The notes under the pieces were generated by a model. That model was not told the origin of the DNA. It searched no databases and was given only the letters and a program-made list of their open reading frames with translations. The position numbers and the translations under genes were made by a program. DNA of 64,000 nucleotides from Cellulomonas sp. ES6 (GTDB lineage: Bacteria > Actinomycetota > Actinomycetes > Actinomycetales > Cellulomonadaceae): NCBI RefSeq assembly GCF_030053835.1, contig NZ_CP125655.1:124001-188000 (forward strand). Direction: 5' to 3'. Below, in pieces: positions 16,622 through 25,951 of this stretch. The stretch's first letter is position 1. Each line of letters opens with the position of its first letter.

Positions 16622-18438
16622 CCGCGCCGCAGGCCGACGCGCTCGGAGGCGGCGCGCAGCTCGGAGTGCTCGGCACCCTGCGGCGCGGCGTGCAGGTGTC
16701 GCCGCAGCTCGTGCAGGGGCTGTGGCTGACGTTCGTGCTCGCGGTGCTGGCCGCCGCGGGCAAGGTCGTCGTGCCGGTCGCCGTGCAGCAGGTCATGGAC
16801 ACGGGCATCCTCGCCGAGGGCGGTCCGGACGTGCGCCGGGTCGTCACGCTCGTGACGCTCGCCGCGGTCGCGCTGCTCGCCGGCGGGCTCTGCTCCGCCC
16901 TCGTCAACGTGCGCCTGTTCCGCGCGTCGGAGGCCGGGCTCGCCCAGCTGCGGGTCCGGGCGTTCCGGCACGTGCACGACCTGTCGGTGCTCACGCAGAA
17001 CACCGAGCGCCGCGGCTCGCTCGTGTCCCGCGTGACGTCGGACGTCGACACGATCTCGATGTTCGTGCAGTGGGGCGGCATCATGCTGCTCGTCTCCACC
17101 CTCCAGGTCGCGGTGGCGACGGCCCTCATGGCCGTGTACTCGTGGCAGCTCACCGTGCTCGTGTGGCTCTGCTTCGGCCCGCTGGCGCTGGCCCTGCGGC
17201 CCCTGCAGCGCCGGGTGAACGTGGCGTACACGCGGGTGCGCGAGCGGGTCGGAGCCATGCTCGGCGCCGTGTCGGAGGCCGTCGTCGGTGCCGAGACCAT
17301 CCGCGCCTACGGGGTGCAGCGCCGCGTGCAGCGCACGGTCGACGGCCGCATCGACGCCACGCGCGACGCGATGGTGCGGGCGCAGAACACCGTCGCGGTC
17401 GTGTTCTCCTCCGGCGTGCTGGTGGCGAACCTCGTGCTGGCGGTCGTCGTCGTGGCGGGCACCGCGCTGGGCGCGGCCGGCGACCTGAGCGTCGGGCGCC
17501 TGCTGGCGTTCCTGTTCCTCGTCCAGCTGTTCACCGGCCCGGTGCAGCAGGCCACCGAGGTGCTGAACGAGCTCCAGAACGCGGTCGCCGGGTGGCGGCG
17601 CGTGCTGGGCATCATCGACACGCCCGTGCAGGTGGCCGACCCCGGCCCGCGCGGCGTCCCGTCGCAGCGCGGCCCCGCGCAGGTCGAGCTGCGGGGCGTC
17701 GGCTTCGCGTACCCCGGCGGCCCGCCCGTGCTGCACGACGTCGACCTGAGCCTGCCCGCGGGCCGCTCGGTGGCCGTCGTCGGGGCGACGGGCTCGGGCA
17801 AGACGACGATCGCCAAGCTCGTCACGCGGCTCATGGACCCGACGTCCGGTGCGGTGCTGCTCGACGGCGCCGACCTGCGCACCGTCAGCACCGACCACCT
17901 GCGCCGCCGCGTGGTGATGGTGCCGCAGGAGGGGTTCCTGTTCGACAGCACCCTCGCGGACAACCTGCTGTACGGCCTGCGCCCCGGCCCGGACGGCGCG
18001 ACGCCCGACCGCGCCGCCGCCGAGCCGCAGCTGCGCGCCGCGCTCGAGGAGCTCGGGATCGCGGACTGGGCGCAGGAGCTGCCGTCGGGCCTCGACACGC
18101 CCGTCGGGCAGCGCGGCGAGGCGCTGTCCGCGGGGGAGCGGCAGCTCGTCGCGCTCACCCGGGCGTACCTGGCGGACGCCGACCTCCTGGTGCTCGACGA
18201 GGCGACCTCGGCGGTCGACCCGGCGACGGAGGTCCGCATCGCACGCGCCCTGGACTCGCTCACCAGCGGCCGCAGCACGATCACCATCGCGCACCGGCTG
18301 TCCACCGCGGAGGCCGCCGACCTCGTCGTGGTCGTGGACGCCGGCCGGGTCGTGGAGGTCGGGCCGCACGAGCAGCTCGTGGCCCGGGACGGCGTGTACG
18401 CGGCGATGCACCGGGCGTGGGTCTCGCAGACGCGCTGA
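16618..18438 (+). CDS. ABC exporter half-transporter, catalytic-site subunit
   Basis: This 606-residue half-transporter is the partner of the preceding gene. Six membrane helices precede a nucleotide-binding domain with Walker A GATGSGKTT at 389-397, Walker B LLVLDE with Glu528, and the switch His559 (IAHRLST). Its signature is degenerate, LSAGERQ at 503-509 instead of LSGGQ. In the dimer this signature faces the Asp/Tyr site of the partner, while the intact LSGGQ of the partner faces the intact Walker B here. That gives one active and one degenerate ATP site, as in TM287/288. ATGA overlap indicates translational coupling. Confidence 0.88.
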   Translation: MTAPQADALGGGAQLGVLGTLRRGVQVSPQLVQGLWLTFVLAVLAAAGKVVVPVAVQQVMDTGILAEGGPDVRRVVTLVTLAAVALLAGGLCSALVNVRLFRASEAGLAQLRVRAFRHVHDLSVLTQNTERRGSLVSRVTSDVDTISMFVQWGGIMLLVSTLQVAVATALMAVYSWQLTVLVWLCFGPLALALRPLQRRVNVAYTRVRERVGAMLGAVSEAVVGAETIRAYGVQRRVQRTVDGRIDATRDAMVRAQNTVAVVFSSGVLVANLVLAVVVVAGTALGAAGDLSVGRLLAFLFLVQLFTGPVQQATEVLNELQNAVAGWRRVLGIIDTPVQVADPGPRGVPSQRGPAQVELRGVGFAYPGGPPVLHDVDLSLPAGRSVAVVGATGSGKTTIAKLVTRLMDPTSGAVLLDGADLRTVSTDHLRRRVVMVPQEGFLFDSTLADNLLYGLRPGPDGATPDRAAAEPQLRAALEELGIADWAQELPSGLDTPVGQRGEALSAGERQLVALTRAYLADADLLVLDEATSAVDPATEVRIARALDSLTSGRSTITIAHRLSTAEAADLVVVVDAGRVVEVGPHEQLVARDGVYAAMHRAWVSQTR

Positions 18439-18471
18439 CCGCCGCCCGCGCGCTCGTGGGAGGATCGCCCG

Positions 18472-18903
18472 GTGGCACAGCACCCTGCTCCCGACACCTC
18501 CCGCTCGCCCGCGCGGCCGTCCGCGCTCGACCCCGCCGTCGCCGCCCGGCTGAGCCGTGACCCGGCCGGCCTGGTCGCCGCCGTGGTGCAGCAGCACGAC
18601 ACCGGCGACGTCCTCATGGTCGGCTGGATGGACGACGAGGCGCTGCACCGGACGCTCACGACCGGCCGCGTCACGTTCTGGAGCCGCTCGCGGCAGGAGT
18701 ACTGGCGCAAGGGCGACACGTCCGGTCACGCCCAGTACGTGAAGTCGGTCGCGCTGGACTGCGACGGCGACGCCCTGCTGGTCCGCGTCGACCAGGTCGG
18801 CGCGGCCTGCCACACGGGGGCACGGACGTGCTTCGAGGCGGGCGGCCCGCTGGCCGCCGTCGTGGGGGAGCGCCCGGTCGCGACCGCCGGGGGTGCGGCG
18901 TGA
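18472..18903 (+). CDS. hisI: Phosphoribosyl-AMP cyclohydrolase
   Basis: This 143-residue enzyme opens the purine ring of phosphoribosyl-AMP in histidine synthesis. The conserved blocks are [32 protein letters not shown] and the zinc/magnesium motifs DCDGD and [10 protein letters not shown]. It lacks a HisE domain, as usual in Actinobacteria. GTG start with GGGAGG upstream. Its TGA overlaps the trpE GTG by GTGA. The hisI-trpE junction is conserved in actinomycetes and couples two aromatic/heterocyclic amino acid pathways that share PRPP-derived intermediates. Confidence 0.95.
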   Translation: MAQHPAPDTSRSPARPSALDPAVAARLSRDPAGLVAAVVQQHDTGDVLMVGWMDDEALHRTLTTGRVTFWSRSRQEYWRKGDTSGHAQYVKSVALDCDGDALLVRVDQVGAACHTGARTCFEAGGPLAAVVGERPVATAGGAA

Positions 18904-20513
18904 CCGCGCCGGCAGCCGCGCAGCCGCTCCCGACGTCGCCCGGCACGCCGCCGGTGCCGGCCGAGGCGCCCGTCGAGGTCCCGTGGGGCGCCACGTGGCC
19001 CCACCTCGACGAGTTCCGCACCCGCGCCGCCGACCGCCGCGTCATCCCCGTGGTGCGCCGGCTGCTGGCCGACGACACCACGCCGGTCGGTCTGTACCGC
19101 ACGCTCGCGGCCGGCCGGCCGGGCACGTTCGTGCTGGAGTCGGCGGAGCAGGACGGCACCTGGTCGCGCTGGTCGTTCGTCGGCGTGCGGTCCCGGGCGA
19201 CGCTCAGCGTCCGCGACGGCCGCGCGGTGTGGACCGGTGACGTGCCTGCGGGCGTGCCGACCGACGGGGACCCGCTGGAGGTGCTCGGCGGCACGCTCGA
19301 GGTGCTGCGCACGCCCGCCGTGCCGGGGCTGCCCCCGCTGACGGGCGGTCTCGTCGGCGCGCTCGGGTGGGACGTGGTGCGGCACTGGGAGCCGACGCTG
19401 CCGGCCGCGGCTCCGGACGAGCTCGGCGTGCCCGAGCTCACCCTGTGCCTGGCCACCGACCTCGCGGTCACCGACCACCGGGACGGCTCCGTGTGGCTGA
19501 TCGCGAACGCGATCAACTTCGACGGCACCGACGAGCGCGTGGACGAGGCGCACGCCGACGCGGTGGCGCGGCTCGACGCGATGCAGGAGGCCCTGCTGCG
19601 TCCCGCGGCGCCCGCGGCGGCTGAGCTCGGGGACGCACCGGTGCCGGAGCTCGAGTTCCGCTCCACCGCCGAGGAGTACGAGCGGGCCGTCCTCACCGGC
19701 AAGGAGGCGATCCGCGACGGCGAGGTGTTCCAGGTCGTGCTGTCCCAGCGCCTCGACCTCGACTGCCCCGCCGACCCGCTCGACGTGTACCGCGTGCTGC
19801 GCACGGTGAACCCGAGCCCGTACATGTACTACCTCCAGCTCCAGGACGCCCACGGCCGCGACTTCGCGGTGGTCGGGTCGAGCCCGGAGACGCTGGTGAA
19901 GGTCACCGAGGGGCACGTCACGACGTTCCCCATCGCCGGGTCCCGGCCGCGCGGGGCCACCCCGGAGGAGGACCGGGAGCTGCACGACGCGCTGCTCGCG
20001 GACCCGAAGGAGCGCGCGGAGCACCTCATGCTCGTCGACCTGGCGCGCAACGACCTGGTCAAGGTGTGCGAGCCCGCGACCGTCGAGGTGGTGGAGTTCA
20101 TGGAGGTCCGCCGCTTCAGCCACATCATGCACATCTGCTCGACGGTCGTCGGGCGGCTGCGTGCCGGCGCGACGGCGCTGGGCGCGCTGACCGCGACGTT
20201 CCCGGCCGGGACGCTCTCGGGGGCCCCGAAGCCGCGGGCGATCGCCCTGATCGACGAGATCGAGCCGGCGCGCCGCGGGATCTACGGCGGCACGGTCGGC
20301 TACTTCGACCTGGCCGGCGACATGGACATGGCCATCGCGATCCGGACGGCGCTCATCCGCGACGGCCGCGCCAGCGTGCAGGCGGGCGCGGGCATCGTCG
20401 CCGACTCGGTGCCGGAGACCGAGTACCGGGAGTCGCGCGACAAGGCGGCGGCCGCCGTCCGGGCGGTGCAGATCGCGTCGCGCCTGCGCGGGGCGGGACG
20501 GCATGGCGGCTGA
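18900..20513 (+). CDS. trpE: Anthranilate synthase component I
   Basis: This 537-residue enzyme makes anthranilate from chorismate using ammonia supplied by a TrpG partner, which is not encoded nearby. The N-terminal half keeps the LES element (FVLESAEQ) of the tryptophan feedback pocket. The catalytic half shows [49 protein letters not shown] and [20 protein letters not shown], without the Lys of PabB, separates it from aminodeoxychorismate synthase. GTG start overlaps the hisI stop. The stop overlaps the following membrane-protein gene by 11 bases. Confidence 0.95.
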   Translation: MTAPAAAQPLPTSPGTPPVPAEAPVEVPWGATWPHLDEFRTRAADRRVIPVVRRLLADDTTPVGLYRTLAAGRPGTFVLESAEQDGTWSRWSFVGVRSRATLSVRDGRAVWTGDVPAGVPTDGDPLEVLGGTLEVLRTPAVPGLPPLTGGLVGALGWDVVRHWEPTLPAAAPDELGVPELTLCLATDLAVTDHRDGSVWLIANAINFDGTDERVDEAHADAVARLDAMQEALLRPAAPAAAELGDAPVPELEFRSTAEEYERAVLTGKEAIRDGEVFQVVLSQRLDLDCPADPLDVYRVLRTVNPSPYMYYLQLQDAHGRDFAVVGSSPETLVKVTEGHVTTFPIAGSRPRGATPEEDRELHDALLADPKERAEHLMLVDLARNDLVKVCEPATVEVVEFMEVRRFSHIMHICSTVVGRLRAGATALGALTATFPAGTLSGAPKPRAIALIDEIEPARRGIYGGTVGYFDLAGDMDMAIAIRTALIRDGRASVQAGAGIVADSVPETEYRESRDKAAAAVRAVQIASRLRGAGRHGG

Positions 20514-21183
20514 GGACGCCGCGGCAGGGGCGGCGCCCCGGCGGCGCGCCGCCGCCGGTCGTGGCCGGGCGGTGCTCGCGCTGCTGGTGCTCGCCGGGCT
20601 GGCCGGGGTCGTGACGCTGCCCGCGTGGGTGACGGCCGAGGGGGCCGACGCGCTCGGTGAGCCGGTCGCGGTCACCGTGCGCGGCTCGGCCGCTGCGCCG
20701 GGGATCGTCGCCGGCGCGCTGGTGCTCCTCGCGGCGGCCGGTGCGGTGGGGCTCGTCGGCCGGGTGGGGCGCTGGGTGGTCGTCGCCGTCGTGGCCGCCG
20801 CCGGCGTGCTCGTCACCGCCTCGGCGCTGGCGGCACGCAGCGGGGCCCGGTCCGTGGCGGAGCGGGCCGCGGCCGACGCGACGGGCGTGGCGACCCTGGC
20901 GGGCGAGGCCGTCGTGGGCGCCTGGCCCGTCGTCGCCGCCGCCGTGGGGCTGCTCGCCGTCGCCGCCGCGGCGTGGCTCGCCGTCGCGTCGGGCCGGTGG
21001 GCGGCACCGTCCGACCGCCACGAGCGCGCCGCACGGGCCGGCGGTGGGGGCGGTGCCGTCGAGGCCGGCACCCCGGGCGCCGGGACCTCCCGTCCCGTCG
21101 CCGCCGCGGGCACCGACGGCACGCCGACCGCGGACGAGCGCAGCACCTGGGACGCGCTGAGCCGGGGCGACGACCCGACCTGA
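20503..21183 (+). CDS. Trp biosynthesis-associated membrane protein
   Basis: This 226-residue protein belongs to the actinobacterial family found between trpE and trpC. About four hydrophobic segments (around 23-40, 66-82, 87-108 and 145-165) are followed by a Gly/Ala-rich cytoplasmic tail ending in the family motif TWDALSRGDDPT. The role is unknown; the constant location suggests a link to tryptophan synthesis or aromatic transport. The ATG lies within the 3' end of trpE, so it is probably coupled. Confidence 0.85.
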   Translation: MAAEDAAAGAAPRRRAAAGRGRAVLALLVLAGLAGVVTLPAWVTAEGADALGEPVAVTVRGSAAAPGIVAGALVLLAAAGAVGLVGRVGRWVVVAVVAAAGVLVTASALAARSGARSVAERAAADATGVATLAGEAVVGAWPVVAAAVGLLAVAAAAWLAVASGRWAAPSDRHERAARAGGGGGAVEAGTPGAGTSRPVAAAGTDGTPTADERSTWDALSRGDDPT

Positions 21184-21202
21184 GCGGCGCCCGCGCGTCC
21201 GC

Positions 21203-21208
21203 TAGGGT
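21203..21208 (+). promoter_or_regulatory. Possible -10 box TAGGGT before the HGxxPAAW gene
   Basis: TAGGGT is followed by a 34-base leader to the ATG at 21243. No -35 is recognisable. It would allow expression of the small genes independently of trpE. Confidence 0.35.
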
Positions 21209-21242
21209 GACGACACCACGTCATGAAAGGTGTGTTGCCACG

Positions 21243-21563
21243 ATGGTCGAGCAGTCGGTCCGTTCCCCCGGTGTCGTGACCGGTGCCCCGCAGTCCCCGG
21301 GTTCCGAGACGCTGCGGCTGCCGCCGTCGGCGCCCCCCACGAACCACGGCCACACCACGGCCGCGTGGACGACCACCGTCATCGTGCTCGTCGGCGCCGT
21401 GGCGGCCGCGCTCGGCATGATCGTCGGGCAGGTCTGGCTGTTCTGGGTCGGCATGGGCGTCGCGCTCGGCGGCGTCGTGGTCGGCAAGGTCCTGCAGGTC
21501 GCGGGCTACGGCCAGGGCGGCCGGCACACGCTGGAGAAGCAGCGCCGCACCGGCGGGCACTGA
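21243..21563 (+). CDS. HGxxPAAW family membrane protein
   Basis: This 106-residue protein has a Pro/Ser-rich N-terminus, then NHGHTTAAWTT, a variant of the HGxxPAAW motif that names the family, followed by two hydrophobic helices (about 42-62 and 65-82). The family is restricted to Actinobacteria and typically sits in trp operons; its function is unknown. The ATG has a modest AAAGG site about 12 bases upstream. The frame is open to 20973 but that overlaps the preceding gene and is not used. Confidence 0.8.
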   Translation: MVEQSVRSPGVVTGAPQSPGSETLRLPPSAPPTNHGHTTAAWTTTVIVLVGAVAAALGMIVGQVWLFWVGMGVALGGVVVGKVLQVAGYGQGGRHTLEKQRRTGGH

Positions 21564-21722
21564 CGCGTCGCGCGGGTCGGAGCCGTCCGGCTGAACCTGG
21601 GCGCACGGGGATCCCACCGCTGGACGGCGGCCCCCGGCTCCGGTACACCTGAGGGGCCGCTGAGAGCGCTCATCTGCGCAGACGCGAACGATCCACCGAC
21701 GGACCACCACGACAGGAGCGCC

Positions 21723-22172
21723 ATGTCGACGCCCAACCAGCCGCAGGACCCGTACTCCCACCCCGAGGGCGACGGCTCCGGCCAGCAGCCCGGCGGCACG
21801 CCCGGCGGCATCCCGCAGTACGGCCAGTACTCGTCCAGCGACCCGGCGGGCGGCTACGGCCAGCCCGGCGCGTACGGCCAGCCCGCGGGCTACGGGCAGC
21901 AGGGCTACGCCGCACCGCCGCAGAACTACCTCGTCTTCTCGATCCTCGCGACGGTGCTGTGCTGCATCCCGCTGGGCATCGTGTCGATCGTCTTCGCCTC
22001 GCAGGTCAACACGAAGTGGAACGCCGGTGACCAGGCCGGTGCTCTCGAGTCCGCCCGCAAGGCCAAGCAGTGGGCGATCTGGAGCGTCGTCGCAGGCCTG
22101 GTGTTCACGATCCTGTACGGGATCCTGATCTTCGCCGGCGTCCTCAGCACGGACTTCACCTCGTCGTACTGA
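21723..22172 (+). CDS. CD225/dispanin family membrane protein
   Basis: This 149-residue protein has a 68-residue Gly/Gln/Tyr/Pro-rich N-terminus with repeats of the type YGQP, then a CD225 domain: a first helix NYLVFSILATVLCCIPLGIV, the conserved intracellular loop with KWNAGDQAGALESARKAKQW, and a second helix. Eukaryotic relatives (IFITM) affect membrane fusion; the bacterial role is unknown. A clear AGGAG site precedes the ATG. It lies inside the trp gene group, followed after six bases by a DUF2752 gene. Confidence 0.88.
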   Translation: MSTPNQPQDPYSHPEGDGSGQQPGGTPGGIPQYGQYSSSDPAGGYGQPGAYGQPAGYGQQGYAAPPQNYLVFSILATVLCCIPLGIVSIVFASQVNTKWNAGDQAGALESARKAKQWAIWSVVAGLVFTILYGILIFAGVLSTDFTSSY

Positions 22173-22178
22173 GCCACC

Positions 22179-22658
22179 GTGGTCACCGACCGGCAGCTTC
22201 CCGACGCCGTCGGGTCGGCGCACGCCGACCCGCGCCGCAGCACGTCGCCCCAGGGCGGTGCGCTGCGGCGCGTGGCGTCGGGGCCGCTGCTCGTGGCCGG
22301 TGCGGCGGGCGCGGCCCTGGCGGTGCTGGCGACGGTCGACCCGAACCGCCCGGGCCACTACCCGACCTGCCCGTTCCTCATGCTGACCGGGCTCTACTGC
22401 CCGGGGTGCGGCTCGCTGCGGGCGCTGCACGACCTCACGCAGCTCGACGTCGCGGGCGCGTGGGGCATGAACCCGCTGCTCGTCGTGGCCCTGCCGTTCC
22501 TCGTCGCGAGCTGGCTCGCGTGGACCCGCCGCTCGGCGCGGGGGACCCCCAAGTCGCGCCTGCTGCCCGGGTGGACCGTCAACGCCCTGCTCGTCCTGCT
22601 GCTCGTCTACTGGGTGGCCCGCAACGTGCCGGCGCTGGCCCCCTGGCTGGCCCCCTGA
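22179..22658 (+). CDS. DUF2752 family membrane protein
   Basis: This 159-residue protein has three to four hydrophobic segments and the DUF2752 core CPFLMLTGLYCPGCGSLRAL, with three cysteines that could bind metal or form disulfides. Its function is unknown. In Actinobacteria DUF2752 genes often sit beside CD225 genes, as here with six bases between them, so the two probably act in one membrane complex (inference). GTG start. Confidence 0.85.
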   Translation: MVTDRQLPDAVGSAHADPRRSTSPQGGALRRVASGPLLVAGAAGAALAVLATVDPNRPGHYPTCPFLMLTGLYCPGCGSLRALHDLTQLDVAGAWGMNPLLVVALPFLVASWLAWTRRSARGTPKSRLLPGWTVNALLVLLLVYWVARNVPALAPWLAP

Positions 22659-22737
22659 CCTGCTCCTGCGCGGACGGCGGCGGTCTCGTCGCGTCCCACC
22701 GGCTGGGCCGTGGTCGGGCCCTGTGCCCGGCGCCCCC

Positions 22738-22743
22738 TACGAT
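22738..22743 (+). promoter_or_regulatory. Possible -10 box TACGAT of trpCBA
   Basis: TACGAT lies in the 140-bp gap between the DUF2752 gene and trpC and would give a leader of about 50 bases. It suggests that trpCBA can be transcribed separately from trpE. Confidence 0.45.
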
Positions 22744-22798
22744 GGCGAGGGCGGCACCGCGCGGCGGGCAGCCGCGGACTCGGGGGAGATGAGGACCG

Positions 22799-23614
22799 AT
22801 GGGCACCGTGCTGGACGACATCGTGGCGGGCGTCCGCGAGGACCTCGCCGTGCGTGAGGCCGCGACGCCGCTGGCCGTGCTCAAGGAGCGCGCCGCCCGC
22901 GTGCCCGGCGCGAAGGACTGCGTCTCGCGGCTGCGGCTCGACGACGCCGTCACGGTCATCGCCGAGGTCAAGCGGTCCAGCCCGAGCAAGGGCGCCCTCG
23001 CGACGATCACCGACCCGGCCGCGCTCGCCGCCGAGTACGAGAAGGGCGGCGCGACCGTCATCTCGGTGCTCACCGAGCAGCGCCGGTTCAACGGCAGCCT
23101 GACCGACCTCGACCACGTGCGCGCCGCGGTGGACATCCCGGTGCTGCGCAAGGACTTCGTCGTCACGCCGTACCAGGTGTGGGAGGCGCGGGCGCACGGC
23201 GCCGACCTGGTGCTGCTCATCGTGGCGGCGCTCGAGCAGACCGTCCTGACCTCGCTCGTGGAGCGCGTGCACTCCCTCGGCATGACCGCCCTGGTCGAGG
23301 TGCACGACACCGAGGAGGTGCTGCGCGCGGTGGACGCGGGCGCCCGCGTCGTCGGCGTGAACGCCCGGAACCTCAAGACGCTCGACGTGGACCGCGGCAC
23401 GTTCGCCCGCGTCGCGCCGGCCATCCCGGCGGACGTCGTCAAGGTGGCGGAGTCGGGCGTGCGGGGACCGCACGACGTCATGGACTACGCCCGGGCGGGC
23501 GCCGACGCGGTGCTCGTGGGCGAGGCGCTCGTCACGGACGACGCGCCGCGGCAGTCGGTCGCGGACCTCGTGGCGGCGGGCGCGCACCCGTCGCTGCGCG
23601 CCGTCCGGCAGTGA
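22799..23614 (+). CDS. trpC: Indole-3-glycerol phosphate synthase
   Basis: This 271-residue TIM-barrel enzyme forms indoleglycerol phosphate. The catalytic strands are visible: [13 protein letters not shown] (Glu and Lys), VLRKDFVV (Lys), [15 protein letters not shown] and VAESGV, with the phosphate site [11 protein letters not shown]. There is no fused TrpF domain, so phosphoribosylanthranilate isomerase must be supplied elsewhere, in Actinobacteria usually by the bifunctional PriA. The ATG has GGGGGAG upstream. trpB follows after 34 bases. Confidence 0.95.
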   Translation: MGTVLDDIVAGVREDLAVREAATPLAVLKERAARVPGAKDCVSRLRLDDAVTVIAEVKRSSPSKGALATITDPAALAAEYEKGGATVISVLTEQRRFNGSLTDLDHVRAAVDIPVLRKDFVVTPYQVWEARAHGADLVLLIVAALEQTVLTSLVERVHSLGMTALVEVHDTEEVLRAVDAGARVVGVNARNLKTLDVDRGTFARVAPAIPADVVKVAESGVRGPHDVMDYARAGADAVLVGEALVTDDAPRQSVADLVAAGAHPSLRAVRQ

Positions 23615-23648
23615 CACGCACCAGCAGCACGGCAGCGAGGAGCAGCGA

Positions 23649-24959
23649 GTGACCACGGGTCGGCAGGGTCCGCAGGTCCCCCTGGTGGGGGAGACGCCCG
23701 GGGGGCCGCTCGGCACCCACACGGGCCCGTACTTCGGTGACTTCGGTGGCCGGTTCGTCCCGGAGGCGCTGGTCGCGGCGCTCGACGAGCTCGACACGGA
23801 GTTCCACAAGGCGCTGGCGGACCCGTCGTTCGGCGCGGAGCTCGCCCGGCTGCACCGCACGTACACCGGGCGGCCGAGCCCGCTCACCGAGGTCAGGCGG
23901 TTCGCGGAGCACGTCGCCCCGGGCGTGCGGGTGTTCCTCAAGCGCGAGGACCTCAACCACACCGGCTCGCACAAGATCAACAACGTGCTCGGCCAGGCGC
24001 TGCTCGTGAAGCGCATGGGCAAGACGCGCGTGATCGCGGAGACCGGCGCGGGCCAGCACGGTGTGGCCACGGCCACCGCGGCGGCGCTGCTCGACCTCGA
24101 GTGCGTCGTCTACATGGGCGAGGAGGACACGCAGCGCCAGGCGCTCAACGTCGCCCGGATGCGGCTGCTCGGCGCGACCGTCGTCCCGGTGACCATCGGG
24201 TCGCGCACCCTGAAGGACGCGATCAACGAGGCCCTGCGCGACTGGGTGGCGAACGTCGAGACGACGCACTACCTACTCGGCACCGTGACGGGCCCGCACC
24301 CGTTCCCCGAGATGGTCCGCGACTTCCACAAGATCATCGGCGAGGAGGCGAAGGCCCAGCTCGCCGAGGAGATCGGCCGGCTGCCCGACGCCGTGGCGGC
24401 CTGCGTGGGCGGCGGGTCCAACGCGATGGGCATCTTCAACGCGTTCCTCGACGACCCGTCGGTGCGGCTGTTCGGCTTCGAGGCCGGTGGCGAGGGCATC
24501 GCGTCCGGGCGTCACGCGTCCCGGTTCAGCGGCGGCTCGCCGGGCGTGCTCCAGGGCACCAGGTCGTACCTGCTCCAGGACGACGACGGCCAGACGCTGC
24601 CCAGCCACTCGGTCTCGGCGGGCCTGGACTACCCGAGCGTCGGTCCCGAGCACGCGTGGCTGCACGACATCGGCCGGGCGCAGTACCGGCCCGTCACCGA
24701 CGCCGAGGCGATGGACGCCTTCCAGCTCCTGTGCCGCACCGAGGGCATCATCCCGGCGATCGAGTCGGCGCACGCCCTCGCGGGCGCGATCCAGCTCGGC
24801 CGGGAGGTCGCGGGCTGGGAGACGCCCGACGGCCGCGAGCCCGTCCTGCTGGTGAACCTCTCGGGGCGCGGCGACAAGGACGTGGCGACCGCGGCGGCGT
24901 GGTTCGACCTGCTGGAGGACAAGCCGGTCGTGCAGGCGGACGAGGGAGAGCAGCTGTGA
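23649..24959 (+). CDS. trpB: Tryptophan synthase beta chain
   Basis: This 436-residue PLP enzyme condenses indole with serine. The PLP lysine is Lys109 in [10 protein letters not shown]. The motifs ETGAGQHG and the phosphate-binding GGGSNAMG are intact, as is the [12 protein letters not shown] region. It is a TrpB1-type chain expected to pair with TrpA from the next gene. The start is GTG. The end overlaps trpA by GTGA, so the two subunits are made together. Confidence 0.96.
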   Translation: MTTGRQGPQVPLVGETPGGPLGTHTGPYFGDFGGRFVPEALVAALDELDTEFHKALADPSFGAELARLHRTYTGRPSPLTEVRRFAEHVAPGVRVFLKREDLNHTGSHKINNVLGQALLVKRMGKTRVIAETGAGQHGVATATAAALLDLECVVYMGEEDTQRQALNVARMRLLGATVVPVTIGSRTLKDAINEALRDWVANVETTHYLLGTVTGPHPFPEMVRDFHKIIGEEAKAQLAEEIGRLPDAVAACVGGGSNAMGIFNAFLDDPSVRLFGFEAGGEGIASGRHASRFSGGSPGVLQGTRSYLLQDDDGQTLPSHSVSAGLDYPSVGPEHAWLHDIGRAQYRPVTDAEAMDAFQLLCRTEGIIPAIESAHALAGAIQLGREVAGWETPDGREPVLLVNLSGRGDKDVATAAAWFDLLEDKPVVQADEGEQL

Positions 24960-25774
24960 GCGACGTGGCGACGACCTCGCGGACGGCCGCGACGCTGGAC
25001 CGCGTGAAGGCCGAGGGCCGGGCCGCGCTCGTCGGGTACCTGCCGCTCGGCTTCCCGAGCGTCGCGGGTTCCGTCGCCGCCGCCCGCACGATGGTGGAGG
25101 CCGGCGTCGACGTGGTCGAGCTCGGCCTGCCGTACTCCGACCCCGTGATGGACGGGCCCGTCATCCAGCACGCCGTCGACCACGCGCTGGCCGGCGGCAC
25201 CCGGGTGCGCGACGTCCTCGGTGCCGTCGAGCAGATCGCGGCCACCGGCGCGCCCGTGCTCGTCATGACGTACTGGAACCCGGTGCTGCGCTACGGCGTC
25301 GACGCGCTCGCCCGCGACCTCGCGTCGGCCGGCGGGGCCGGGCTCATCACGCCGGACCTCATCCCCGACGAGGGTCAGGACTGGATCGCCGCCTCGCGCG
25401 AGCACGACCTCGACCGGGTGTTCCTCGTCGCGCCGTCGTCCACGCCCGAGCGCCTGGCGATGACGGCCGCGGCGTCGCGCGGGTTCGTGTACGCGGCGTC
25501 CACGATGGGCGTGACGGGGGAGCGGACCACGGTCGGCGCCCGCGCGGAGCAGCTCGTCGCGGACACCCGCGCGGCGGGCGCGGACCACGTGTGCGTCGGC
25601 CTGGGCGTGTCCCGGCCGGAGCAGGCGCAGGACATCGGGCGGTACGCGGACGGCGTCATCGTCGGCTCGGCGTTCGTCCGGGCGCTGGCCGGCGCCGACG
25701 ACGAGCGCGCGGGGCTCGACGCCCTGGCGGCGGTCGCGTCCGGCCTGGCCGACGGCCTCCGCCGCTCCCGCTGA
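24956..25774 (+). CDS. trpA: Tryptophan synthase alpha chain
   Basis: This 272-residue TIM barrel releases indole from indoleglycerol phosphate and channels it to TrpB. Catalytic Glu and Asp are in [29 protein letters not shown], the loop [11 protein letters not shown] and the phosphate site [12 protein letters not shown] are present. GTG start with GAGGGAGAG upstream inside the trpB end. The frame is open far upstream within trpB, which is a shadow. It is followed by the nested palindrome that probably ends the operon. Confidence 0.95.
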   Translation: MSDVATTSRTAATLDRVKAEGRAALVGYLPLGFPSVAGSVAAARTMVEAGVDVVELGLPYSDPVMDGPVIQHAVDHALAGGTRVRDVLGAVEQIAATGAPVLVMTYWNPVLRYGVDALARDLASAGGAGLITPDLIPDEGQDWIAASREHDLDRVFLVAPSSTPERLAMTAAASRGFVYAASTMGVTGERTTVGARAEQLVADTRAAGADHVCVGLGVSRPEQAQDIGRYADGVIVGSAFVRALAGADDERAGLDALAAVASGLADGLRRSR

Positions 25775-25822
25775 CCGGCCCCGCCCGCCGACCCGCGCCG
25801 CCCGCCGTCCCGCGCCGCCCGC

Positions 25823-25890
25823 CGAGGTCGTCACACCCGGCCGAGGTCGTCACGTGCACGTGACGACCTCGGCCCGACGTGACGACCTCG
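25823..25890. repeat. Nested palindromic repeat element, copy B (also trp operon terminator)
   Basis: The 12-mer CGAGGTCGTCAC occurs at 25823 and 25842 and its exact reverse complement at 25860 and 25879. The 68-bp element is symmetric about 25856.5. The central 36 bases (25839-25874) are a perfect palindrome able to form an 18-bp stem. Spacings of 19, 18 and 19 equal those in copy A at 10669-10736, while the spacer bases differ. It lies between trpA and lgt. Confidence 0.9.
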
Positions 25891-25939
25891 CGCGCCCGGG
25901 CGCTGCCGGACGCGCTGCCGACCGCCCAGCGGCGTGGCC

Positions 25940-25945
25940 TAGGCT
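25940..25945 (+). promoter_or_regulatory. -10 box TAGGCT of lgt
   Basis: TAGGCT is followed by six bases and the GTG start of lgt, predicting a leaderless transcript. Confidence 0.5.
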
Positions 25946-25951
25946 CGCGTC

